A stretch of DNA of 64,000 nucleotides from Marinobacter sp. 2_MG-2023 (lineage in GTDB: Bacteria > Pseudomonadota > Gammaproteobacteria > Pseudomonadales > Oleiphilaceae): the NCBI RefSeq assembly GCF_030546935.1, contig NZ_JAUOPH010000003.1:558001-622000 (forward strand), in the 5' to 3' direction. Each line of letters opens with the position of its first letter. Position 1 is the first letter of the stretch. Of the stretch, positions 19,727 to 28,150 are shown one piece after another. Made by a program: the position numbers and the translations under genes. Below the pieces are notes generated by a model. The model was not told the DNA's origin and searched no databases. It worked only from the letters and a program-made list of their open reading frames with translations.

Positions 19727-21943
19727 CTAACGCTCGATAATCCGGCGAAACGGTGGCAAAGAATCCAACAATAGTTGTCCATAGCGCCTGGCGACAATGC
19801 GACGATCAAGGATCGTAACCCGGCCGGTGTCCTCCTCTGTACGCAGCAACCGGCCAACCGCCTGTACGAGCTTGATGGAGGCGTCCGGCACTGTGATTTC
19901 CATAAACGGATTGCCTCCACGTTGACTAATCCACTCAGCCAGACCAGCTTCGATAGGATCATCTGGCACCGAGAAAGGTAGCCGCGTAATCACCACGTGG
20001 TGCAAATACTTACCGGGTAAATCGATACCTTCGGCGAAGCTGGCCACCCCGAACAACACACTCGGCCTACCCTCATCAATCCGGTTCCTGTGCTGCCGCA
20101 GAACCTCACCCCGGGACATGTCATCCTGGGTAACAATCAGGTCCGGGTAGTCAGGCGCCAGTGCATCCCGCACCTGATGCATCTGACGGCGAGAGGTAAA
20201 CAATACAAGCGTGGCCGTCTCACCAGCCCAGGTTGCCGGAAGGCGCTTTATCAGTTCATCCGCAAACCCGTCATCAGTGGGCATACAAGCCATGGCTGGC
20301 ACTTCAACGGTCGCCATCTCTCCGTACCGGAAGGAGCTGGGCACAACCAGCAAGCGGCTGGCTTCCGGTAATCCGGCTCTCGCCTGTAGCCGGTCAAAAC
20401 GACCAAGTGCTGTCAGAGTCGCACTGGTAAGCACGGCGCCGTAGGCGCGTGACCAGAGCCTTGAATACAGCAGGTTATCTGCCAGTACCGGCGAGCTGAA
20501 CAGCGTAATATCTTCGGCATGATCCCAGCGCTGCCGAACACTCCAGCGAGCCGGAGGTGGACTACGATTTATCCGCCCCCTGTTTTGTTGATTATCATCA
20601 CCCGAGTCGTCACCAACACCCTGCTCGCTTTCATCTGGCGCTTTGCGGCCACCAACCTGCTCTGTCCACGCCGTCCAGAGACGCAACTGATCTTCAGCGC
20701 GGCTATGGAATGCACCGATAACCGGGTACCAGGCTTCAGCGGTATCGCGATCAATCTCGTGCTGTTTACGCTCATCAAAGGCGCCTTGCAGTTCATCCGC
20801 CAGAACACCCAGATGCCGTACCAGATTGGCGGTGGCAATCCTGCTTTCCGCAGCCAGATCTGCCAACGCTTCTGGCAGCTCTCCTTCCGGGTAACGCCAC
20901 TGCGCTGAACGGCGCTCTTCGTTAAACTCCCACCCGGTATTCTGCTCGGCTTCCTCATAAACCCGCGTTAGAACAAGATCCACATCGCGTGCGGCAGTAC
21001 TTATGCGATCAATGCTCTTGGCTGCCTGGGTAGCAGGCGCTAGATAAGGCTGCATTTTGGCCAATGCCTGGGATAACTGCTTGAGCCATTGGCGCGTGGA
21101 ATTCAAAGGCACAGACGCCGCAAAATGGTTCAGTGCTTTGTCCGGCAAGTGATGGCCTTCATCAAAAATGAACAGCGCGTTCTCGGGCTCTGGCAATATG
21201 GCACCACCGCCCAAGGCCAGGTCGGCAAGCACAAGATCGTGATTGGCCACCACAATATCCACTTCGTCCAGATCTTTGCGGGCATCAAAAAAAGCACAGC
21301 TGTCAAAGTAGCTGCAGTGGCGGTTCGTGCACTGTCGGTGATCGGTTGTGACCTGGCGCCAAACATCATCGGGTATCTGCTCAGGCCAGTGATCGCGATC
21401 ACCATCCCACTTTCTGGAACCATAGCTTGCCAGCATTTCCTCAAAGAATGCCCGGGTACCCGGCTCTTCGGTTCCGGGGTTATCCAGAAGGAATAAAGGC
21501 ATGGTATCGCTGTCGCCATTGCCTTCTTCATGCAGCCGCGACTCCAGGCGCGACATGCACAGATATCGACCGCGACCTTTGGCAAGCGTCCAGGTGAAGT
21601 TCATCTTGCTGTGTTTTTTCAGATCCGGCAGGTCTTTCAGAACAATCTGATCCTGCAGTGCCACAGTGGCCGTAGAGATCACCAGGGTTTTACCCAAAGC
21701 CTTCGCGACAGGAATTGCTGCAATCAGGTATGCCAGCGTCTTACCAGTACCTGTGCCGGCTTCGACAACACATGCTGCAGGCGGAGAGGTACGCTGGCCA
21801 TCATTTTCAGTGATATCACCCATATAGCGGGCGATTTCAGCGATCATCAGGCGCTGACCGTAGCGCGCCCGAATACCCTTGCCCGCCAATACGTCCCGGT
21901 AACCCTGCTGAATCTGGCTCTTGATGTCGTCGCTCAAAGCCAT
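19727..21943 (-). CDS. dinG: ATP-dependent DNA helicase DinG
   Basis: XPD-like superfamily 2 helicase with an iron-sulfur domain, involved in resolving R-loops and damage intermediates. The 738-residue product has Walker A EAGTGTGKT (61-69), clustered cysteines between Walker A and the helicase Walker B (including the CTNRHCSYFDSC block) and the DEGH box. It ends with the FSVPDDP and QAVGRLLRTEEDTG helicase motifs. The start ATG shares one base with the gspB stop, so it is translationally coupled to the type II secretion accessory genes upstream. Confidence 0.93.
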   Translation of the reverse strand: MALSDDIKSQIQQGYRDVLAGKGIRARYGQRLMIAEIARYMGDITENDGQRTSPPAACVVEAGTGTGKTLAYLIAAIPVAKALGKTLVISTATVALQDQIVLKDLPDLKKHSKMNFTWTLAKGRGRYLCMSRLESRLHEEGNGDSDTMPLFLLDNPGTEEPGTRAFFEEMLASYGSRKWDGDRDHWPEQIPDDVWRQVTTDHRQCTNRHCSYFDSCAFFDARKDLDEVDIVVANHDLVLADLALGGGAILPEPENALFIFDEGHHLPDKALNHFAASVPLNSTRQWLKQLSQALAKMQPYLAPATQAAKSIDRISTAARDVDLVLTRVYEEAEQNTGWEFNEERRSAQWRYPEGELPEALADLAAESRIATANLVRHLGVLADELQGAFDERKQHEIDRDTAEAWYPVIGAFHSRAEDQLRLWTAWTEQVGGRKAPDESEQGVGDDSGDDNQQNRGRINRSPPPARWSVRQRWDHAEDITLFSSPVLADNLLYSRLWSRAYGAVLTSATLTALGRFDRLQARAGLPEASRLLVVPSSFRYGEMATVEVPAMACMPTDDGFADELIKRLPATWAGETATLVLFTSRRQMHQVRDALAPDYPDLIVTQDDMSRGEVLRQHRNRIDEGRPSVLFGVASFAEGIDLPGKYLHHVVITRLPFSVPDDPIEAGLAEWISQRGGNPFMEITVPDASIKLVQAVGRLLRTEEDTGRVTILDRRIVARRYGQLLLDSLPPFRRIIER

Positions 21944-22680
21944 CAGCGCGGGCTCACCCAGTCACGAACTATGCCTACACGGAAGCTTCTGCCCTGTTTG
22001 CTCAGCACAACACCATCCTCAGTTACTTTCTCTACGGTAATGCCGGAAAAAGACTCTCCCTGTCGAAGGTAGTTTCCGTTGATCATCACCCGACTGGCAT
22101 AGGGATCGGAAGAATAGATATGGCTGTTAAACATCAGGTCAGGAATACTCTTCTGGAATGAAAGCGGTAACTCTACAAGGTGCGGCACTCTTTCACGAAT
22201 ACCTGCGCGTGAATCGTCCTGGCTTGATGCCGGCACCTGCCGCTCCGAACGAATTGCAGGAGTAATTATCGTTGGCCGCTCCCGGACGGGTTCTGCTACC
22301 TGCTCCATCTCGGGCTCAGGTTCTGGCGGGGATACAACGGCCGTCTGCGCCTCCGGAAGATCTTCCGGGATTGGGCGAACAGGCGCACCGCCAGAGATTT
22401 TCGGCTCTGTAGATTCCGGTTTCAACGGTTGCTCCAGTGCAGGTTCAGCCTTAGCTATTGGCGCCTCCGGCTCGACTGGCAAATGGCTTGTGCGTTCCGG
22501 CCAGAAAACAACTGCCAGCACGCCAGCATTCACGAGTAACGCGAGCGCCACCCAGACCACTGGAGAGATCCGCCGCTTTTTGGGGCGGTGAATCAGCTGT
22601 ACCTGTTGCCCGAGATCCGGCACCTTGCCCTGTCGGCGTTCCGTTTCTGATTTTCTGAGGGCATCAAGAATATAGGACAT
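21943..22680 (-). CDS. gspB: Type II secretion accessory protein GspB/ExeB
   Basis: 245-residue inner-membrane protein. A short cytoplasmic N-terminus (MSYILDALRKSETERR, the family hallmark) is followed by one membrane helix near 37-60, a Pro/Glu-rich linker to about 150, and a C-terminal periplasmic T2SB domain (VMINGNYLRQGESF, ending near RDWVSPR). GspB partners GspA to place the GspD secretin through the peptidoglycan layer. It follows gspA with a 3-nt gap; the core gsp operon is not in this window. Confidence 0.92.
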   Translation of the reverse strand: MSYILDALRKSETERRQGKVPDLGQQVQLIHRPKKRRISPVVWVALALLVNAGVLAVVFWPERTSHLPVEPEAPIAKAEPALEQPLKPESTEPKISGGAPVRPIPEDLPEAQTAVVSPPEPEPEMEQVAEPVRERPTIITPAIRSERQVPASSQDDSRAGIRERVPHLVELPLSFQKSIPDLMFNSHIYSSDPYASRVMINGNYLRQGESFSGITVEKVTEDGVVLSKQGRSFRVGIVRDWVSPR

Positions 22681-22683
22681 ACC

Positions 22684-24432
22684 CTATTCCTCCCCCCCGG
22701 ATCGGGATCGGGTAGCTGACAGCCTCGGAACATCTGCATTAAGATCGTTATTGATCTGAATGATCGTCATTGCACCTGCGATACCGTCGACTGTCAGGCC
22801 CTTTAATGACTGATACCAGCGCACCTGCTCATTCCCCGACAAGCGTTTGATTCTTGCGTTGTCGGCAAGGGACTCACTATGAGCGTCTGCGAGCTCCATC
22901 ATGCGCCCACCAATCCAGAGCTCTTCGCTTGCACCCTCACCGTCGACCGGAGAACTTTTCTTATGATCAGGAAGCTGCCATAGCACCCGATATTCCCCAA
23001 ACCAGTACGGCTCCAGGCTTGAGAAAGGCACCTGAACCGGCCCTGTGGGCAGGGTAATGTCGGCAAGCCCGCCATTGAGGTGTTGCAACACAACGTATCC
23101 ACGATTACCTGCATCATCCTGAAGCAACAATATGGCCGGCCTATCCAGAAACATCAGGCTTCGCTGGCTACCCTGTCGTTCAAGGCAGCCGAGGCCGGAT
23201 TCGCGAGCGAAATCGCAGGCGACCGGAAACGCCTGAGGACTGTAGTCGATGCCCCAGAGCTCAAACAGCCCTGTAAAAGCTTCCGCCAGGTTCTGGGCTT
23301 GCTCCGGGAATTCGAAAGAGAGCTCGCTCGGGGCAGCGTTCGCAAGGCGTTCGGCTTCAGTGAAAGGCAGCGCCACACCTGCCGCTTGTTCTTCCCCAGG
23401 CTGGTCCCCATTGTTATCGACAACCTGGCTTTCGGGCTCGCTTTCGCGCTGAACCGTCCCGCCTTGCTCCACGACTAACTCGTCCGATTCAGCTACCGCT
23501 TCTGGCCCGAACCATTGTTGATAGAGCCAGAAGGTGCTGATGATCGCCAGAACCAGCGATGCGGCGAGCATGAGATAACCGGAAAAACCCTGTTTACCTC
23601 CAGCCCGACCCGGCTTTGGCCCGAGATTGCTGCCACCGACTTCCTTTGCTGCCTGCCGGATATGTGCCGGTGTCAGTTCATGTTCACCTTCGGCATAAGC
23701 ACCAAGAAGCGCACGGTCACTGATCAGATTGATCAGGCGAGGTATACCATTACTCAGGCGGTAGAGCTTACGGACGGCGGAGGGAGAAAACACGTCGCCC
23801 CGCATACCCGCCACTCCAAGTCGGTAGCTAAGGTAGGCGGGGAGCTCGTTGGGACTGATCGCATCCAGGTGGTAGCGGGCCGTTACACGCTGGTTCAGCT
23901 GTCGAAGCTCTGGGAGGGCCAGCATCTGCTGCAACTCTGGTTGACCCAACAACACGATCTGCAGCAGTTTTTTCTCGGCGGTTTCAAGATTGGTCAGCAG
24001 GCGCAGTTGCTCGAGCACATCGGCAGACAGATTTTGCGCCTCATCAATCATCAGAACCTTGTGCCGGCCGGCAGCATGGGCCGTGAGCAGGTCTCGATTG
24101 ATCAGGTCCACCAGCTGTTTGATGCTGGCACCCGCCGGGTTGGTAATCTCAAGCTCGTCACAAATTGCAGCAAGCAATTCCCGCGCAGAAAGCCGGGGGT
24201 TGAGAATCAGGGCAATATCAACATGGGCTGGCGCATTTTCAATAAAACACCGGCTCACTGTTGTTTTACCGGTACCAACTTCTCCGGTAATGACAATAAA
24301 GCCGCCCTGTCCCTGAACACCGTACATAAGGTGCGCAAGCGCCTCTTTGTGACGTTCGCTCAGATAAAGGTAACGGGGATCAGGCGCAATAGAGAACGGC
24401 GGTTCTTTGAAGCCGAAGAAATCGTAATACAT
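22684..24432 (-). CDS. gspA: Type II secretion ATPase GspA/ExeA
   Basis: 582-residue AAA+ membrane ATPase. The N-terminal signature MYYDFFGFKEPPFS is shared with ExeA/GspA. Walker A GEVGTGKT is at 50-57 and Walker B LMIDEAQ near 127. A membrane helix lies at about 290-312. The acidic periplasmic region ends in a peptidoglycan-binding module (WYQSLKGLTVDGIAG near 540). With GspB it would remodel peptidoglycan for secretin assembly. A similar N-terminal AAA module occurs in exosortase-associated XrtA ATPases, but the paired gspB settles the assignment. Confidence 0.9.
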   Translation of the reverse strand: MYYDFFGFKEPPFSIAPDPRYLYLSERHKEALAHLMYGVQGQGGFIVITGEVGTGKTTVSRCFIENAPAHVDIALILNPRLSARELLAAICDELEITNPAGASIKQLVDLINRDLLTAHAAGRHKVLMIDEAQNLSADVLEQLRLLTNLETAEKKLLQIVLLGQPELQQMLALPELRQLNQRVTARYHLDAISPNELPAYLSYRLGVAGMRGDVFSPSAVRKLYRLSNGIPRLINLISDRALLGAYAEGEHELTPAHIRQAAKEVGGSNLGPKPGRAGGKQGFSGYLMLAASLVLAIISTFWLYQQWFGPEAVAESDELVVEQGGTVQRESEPESQVVDNNGDQPGEEQAAGVALPFTEAERLANAAPSELSFEFPEQAQNLAEAFTGLFELWGIDYSPQAFPVACDFARESGLGCLERQGSQRSLMFLDRPAILLLQDDAGNRGYVVLQHLNGGLADITLPTGPVQVPFSSLEPYWFGEYRVLWQLPDHKKSSPVDGEGASEELWIGGRMMELADAHSESLADNARIKRLSGNEQVRWYQSLKGLTVDGIAGAMTIIQINNDLNADVPRLSATRSRSGGEE

Positions 24433-24532
24433 GGGCGTCCAGTAAAATGCTCAGGCACCGGGCTGATCGGGCAGTTGCCAAGCCGGGCTATTCAGCAGCG
24501 TATCATACCGCCCGCTTCGCAGGCCTGTCATC

Positions 24533-26023
24533 TCAGGATGGCGCGGAATCCACACTGTTTATCAGCCGAAGGTCCGCAGCGCTACGCCGGTTCTGTTGTT
24601 TCAAGCGCCGCACACAGCGCTCCAGGGTTTTTGAGATACGCGCATGGGAGCGAATCATTGAGATTTTTGGCCAGGTTGCGCGCTCTCCGGCCAAAATCAT
24701 TTCACGCACAAATTCAGGCTTGGGATCGGCAAGCATGCGCCGGTAATGCTTGAAGCTGTATTTGGGCGCTATGGTTACGTCTCCGGAATAGCGTTGAGCC
24801 ATGATGGTGTACATCTGGCCAGAGATCTGCCGAAGTAACTCAGGCTTGGCCCGTTTCCGAAGATAGTCAAAAACTCCCTGCCCATGAAACTGCAACTCGG
24901 ATTTCATCAGGTGCCAGGGCAAGCTCGTCAGGGAGAGCTTTTCATCCTGACCACGGGCGTTTAAAAAAGGCACCACGTGCGGGTTGGTCTGACTAACGAT
25001 GGTGAAGTTCACATCGTAGAGGTGCATTAAGCGGTCAATGGGCAGATCACTGACGACCGAGCCATCCACAAATTTGAGCCTGGGCATATACGGCAGCGCT
25101 TGCCCGTGAATGTCCTTTTTCATCAAAGTAACCGGCGGAAAAATACCTGGCACCGCGGCACTGGCAAGCGCTGCGCTCCACACCATAAGGTATGGCGATG
25201 TATAACCGGAAAGCAGCCGCGCCTTCTGATGCGCCTGAACCGGCGAAACACTCATATTGATCGAACGGCCGGTGCGCAGATAGGCCTCTTCAAACGTATA
25301 CTCGCCTATGTTGGTTCTCAGGCAGGTACGCAGCTGATCCTGATCCATCAAACCGCCCCCTCGCATAGCGCTTACCAGCCCGCGCCATTTCCAGGCTTTA
25401 AGGTTATGGTTTTCAGGGACCAGCATTTCAGGGATTTCGGCATCTGTGTGCACACCTAGCATTCCGGCGATAATTGCACCAATGCTTGAGCCTGTCACAA
25501 CCTGTGGAAGCAGGCCCTTTTCCCAAAGCGCCTTGATCACACCAAAATGGAACATGCCGAGGCTGGCACCACCGCTTAACAAAAGTGTCGGCCGCCCATA
25601 ACTTGTCAGGGTGTCACGAAAAAACTGAAGCTTATCGGCAACGGGAAAGCCCGGAACCGGGTTATCACACAGGAAGTCCAGGGCTTCGCACACCTGGGCA
25701 ATGTACTCTTCGATCAGGTGTTTGGTACCAACTCTGGAGTGAGTATACAGAGCCGGGTTGCCCATATTACCGAGGTCATGATGCAGCCCCTCACGCAAAG
25801 CCCGCTTCAGGCGATCAAAATCATTTTGCTGGCGATACTGTTTGATATTGCTCAGGCGATCATAGAGCAGCTCATAGTTATAGAACTCCGAGGCGAAATC
25901 CTCTTTCCACTCGGCATTGCCTTCAAGAAAGTCGAGCTCAAGCGCTGCGGCTTTCCAAACCTCATAGTTCGGTGCTTCATCCAGCATCTTGCGGAACTTT
26001 TGAACCCTTGGATCTTGCAGCAC
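24533..26023 (-). CDS. Patatin-like phospholipase with DUF3336
   Basis: 496-residue patatin. The N-terminal DUF3336 region occupies about 1-140. The catalytic domain has the glycine-rich oxyanion GGASLG (151-156), the nucleophile in TGSSIG (Ser180) and Asp in DGSVVSDLP. DUF3336 patatins relate to yeast triacylglycerol lipases and bacterial phospholipases. No signal peptide is visible. The start is GTG with AGGAG nine bases upstream. It lies 29 nt downstream of mlaA on the same strand, so the two are probably cotranscribed, which hints at linked phospholipid retrieval and turnover. Confidence 0.9.
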   Translation of the reverse strand: MLQDPRVQKFRKMLDEAPNYEVWKAAALELDFLEGNAEWKEDFASEFYNYELLYDRLSNIKQYRQQNDFDRLKRALREGLHHDLGNMGNPALYTHSRVGTKHLIEEYIAQVCEALDFLCDNPVPGFPVADKLQFFRDTLTSYGRPTLLLSGGASLGMFHFGVIKALWEKGLLPQVVTGSSIGAIIAGMLGVHTDAEIPEMLVPENHNLKAWKWRGLVSAMRGGGLMDQDQLRTCLRTNIGEYTFEEAYLRTGRSINMSVSPVQAHQKARLLSGYTSPYLMVWSAALASAAVPGIFPPVTLMKKDIHGQALPYMPRLKFVDGSVVSDLPIDRLMHLYDVNFTIVSQTNPHVVPFLNARGQDEKLSLTSLPWHLMKSELQFHGQGVFDYLRKRAKPELLRQISGQMYTIMAQRYSGDVTIAPKYSFKHYRRMLADPKPEFVREMILAGERATWPKISMIRSHARISKTLERCVRRLKQQNRRSAADLRLINSVDSAPS

Positions 26024-26052
26024 CGTGTCTCTCCTTCAACTGTCCGTCAGGA

Positions 26053-26850
26053 TCAGAAATCGTCAAGCATCAGCTCTTCATCGTCATCGCTGGCGAACGG
26101 GTCCCGAGTCACCTTACCGTCGTTTATCAGAAACTCTCTGCGTTGCAGGAAAGCGTTACGGACAAAAATATAGGTATCGCCGGAAATAAAACCTTCAGCC
26201 GGAATCAGGTCTGCCCGCTTATCCACAACCTGAAGGCCCCGCGCATAATAGTTATCCGGGCTATCAACGTTGTCCCACAATGAGGGGAGCACAAAACCGT
26301 CTACACCGAACCCGCTTAGATGGCGTGGGCTGGAAGGGCCGAGAAAGGGCAGCATCAGATAAGGGCCAGAGCCAGCACCCCAGTGTCCCAGAGTCTGCCC
26401 GAAATCCTCAGGCCTTTCCGGCAGGTCAAATGCAGTCGCCACATCAATCAACCCACCAAGACCGAACACTGTGTTATAGGTAAACCGGCCGGCGGCAACA
26501 ACTGCAGACTCACCCTTCAGTTGCAGCACACTATTGGTGAAATTGCGGACTTCTGAAAGGTTATTGAAGAAGTTTGTTATGGCGCGGTCAGCAAACTCGG
26601 GCATAAACGTGCGGTAGGCCGTGGCTACCGGCTTAAGAGCCCAGCGGTCAATGGTATCGTTAAAAGTGTAAACCTTGCGGTTCCAACTTTCATAAGGGTC
26701 GTCAGCGCTTACCTGAACAGCCGAGCCATCGCGGGCCGGCTCTTGCGAACTCTGAGCCATGACGGGCTGTGCAGACATTCCAATAGCCAACACGGCCACC
26801 AGCGGCGTGGCCAACAACCAGCCTCGGGGTGAAAAATTTGTCATGGTCAA
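26053..26850 (-). CDS. mlaA: MlaA/VacJ outer-membrane lipid asymmetry protein
   Basis: 265-residue MlaA family member (DPYESWNRKVYTFND, LPERPEDFGQTLGHWG, GPYLMLPFLGPS). MlaA extracts mislocalised phospholipids from the outer leaflet of the outer membrane and passes them to MlaC. The signal peptide (about 1-32, ending VMA-QS) has no lipobox cysteine, so the protein seems to be exported by signal peptidase I rather than anchored as a lipoprotein like the E. coli protein. The acidic C-terminal tail (DDDEELMLDDF) is unusual. No other mla gene is in the window. Confidence 0.92.
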   Translation of the reverse strand: MTMTNFSPRGWLLATPLVAVLAIGMSAQPVMAQSSQEPARDGSAVQVSADDPYESWNRKVYTFNDTIDRWALKPVATAYRTFMPEFADRAITNFFNNLSEVRNFTNSVLQLKGESAVVAAGRFTYNTVFGLGGLIDVATAFDLPERPEDFGQTLGHWGAGSGPYLMLPFLGPSSPRHLSGFGVDGFVLPSLWDNVDSPDNYYARGLQVVDKRADLIPAEGFISGDTYIFVRNAFLQRREFLINDGKVTRDPFASDDDEELMLDDF

Positions 26851-26905
26851 CTCTTGGGTTGTTGATTTTGCTTTGCAGCAGCGCTAACGCGCCGCTGCAT
26901 AACAG

Positions 26906-28027
26906 TCAGCGACGGCGCACGACAACACTGCCAATGGAATAACCGGCACCGAAGGAGCAGATCACACCCGTATCGCCGGTTTTCAGATCATCTTTGTGTT
27001 TGTGGAATGCAATGATTGAACCTGCCGAGCTGGTATTCGCATATTCATCAAGAATCACCGGAGCCTCATCCTCTGCCGCGTCGCGGCCAAGCACCCGACG
27101 GGCGATAAGCTGATTCATGTTCAGGTTTGCCTGATGCAACCACATTCTGCGCAGATCTTCAGGTGCCAGCGACAAACTTTCAAGATGATTCTGGATAGTT
27201 TCAGCAACCAGAGGTGAAACTTCCTTGAATACTTTACGACCCTGCTGAATAAACAGTTTATCCGGTTTGCCCACACCGGCTTCATCAGCCCGGTTCAAGA
27301 AGCCGAAATTATTCCGGATATTGTTGGAAAAGGTCGTTTTCAATCGAGTGCCAAGAATCTCAAACCCCTGCCCTGCCGGGGCATTTTCCTCACGCTCAAC
27401 CAGGATGGCTGTACAGGCATCGCCAAAAATAAAATGGCTGTCGCGATCACAGAAATTCAAATGGCCGGAGCAGATTTCAGGGCTGACAACAAGAACAGCT
27501 CGCGCCGAGCCATTCTCCACGGAGTTAACAGCTGCTTGCAGGCCAAATGTCGCTGAGCTGCAGGCTACATTCATATCGTAGGCGAAGCCATCTATACCCA
27601 GAGCTGACTGAACTTCGATAGAAACCGCAGGATAGGCACGTTGTAAGTTGGAGCAGGCTACGATAACCGCGTCCACATCGCTGGCTTTCTTTCCTGCCTG
27701 AGCCAGTGCTTCGTTACAGGCCACAACCGCCATATCACACTGAACCGAAGGCTCGTCATTACCACGTTCAGGAATGTAGGGCGCCATCCGCTTGGGATCG
27801 ACGATACCCGACTTGTCGATAACATGCCGGCGCTTGATACCTGAAGCTTTTTCTATAAACGCCGAGGACGAAGGCTGAAGTGCCTCAACCTCACCACTCT
27901 CAATCTCTTGGGCATGTTCAGAGTTGTACATCTCGACAAACTGGTTGAATGCTTCAACCAGCTCATCGTTATCAATGGTTGCCGGCGGTGTATACAGGCC
28001 GGTTCCGCTAATGACGGCTTTAATCAC
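26906..28027 (-). CDS. Beta-ketoacyl-ACP synthase III family protein
   Basis: 373-residue thiolase-fold enzyme. The active-site Cys156 lies in NVACSSATFG, the His in LHQANLNM and the Asn in EYANTSSAGS, completing the FabH Cys-His-Asn triad. An insertion of about 35 residues near 28-62 distinguishes it from housekeeping FabH and resembles the longer KAS III variants that use acyl-CoA primers. It probably primes fatty-acid or related acyl-chain synthesis. It is a single gene between mlaA and hrpA on the same strand, and no fab genes flank it. Confidence 0.88.
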   Translation of the reverse strand: MIKAVISGTGLYTPPATIDNDELVEAFNQFVEMYNSEHAQEIESGEVEALQPSSSAFIEKASGIKRRHVIDKSGIVDPKRMAPYIPERGNDEPSVQCDMAVVACNEALAQAGKKASDVDAVIVACSNLQRAYPAVSIEVQSALGIDGFAYDMNVACSSATFGLQAAVNSVENGSARAVLVVSPEICSGHLNFCDRDSHFIFGDACTAILVEREENAPAGQGFEILGTRLKTTFSNNIRNNFGFLNRADEAGVGKPDKLFIQQGRKVFKEVSPLVAETIQNHLESLSLAPEDLRRMWLHQANLNMNQLIARRVLGRDAAEDEAPVILDEYANTSSAGSIIAFHKHKDDLKTGDTGVICSFGAGYSIGSVVVRRR

Positions 28028-28150
28028 GCTAACCCCACGTCATGAAGATGGAAACAGAAGGACAGGAATATCGTACTTTCGGAAATACTAACACAGTCCC
28101 GGGGATTTGCCCGCCCCGCAGAAGCCACTACAAAAGGCGGGCTTGACCGA

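Noticed and set aside
22684..24432. AAA+ protein read as an exosortase-associated XrtA ATPase
   Set aside because: The adjacent gene is a clear GspB, and a C-terminal peptidoglycan-binding module is present, so GspA is the better call; the exosortase locus is 30 kb away.
23515..24753. 412-codon plus-strand open frame antisense to gspA and the end of the patatin gene
   Set aside because: It has no recognisable domain and lies opposite two clearly conserved genes; a codon-bias shadow.
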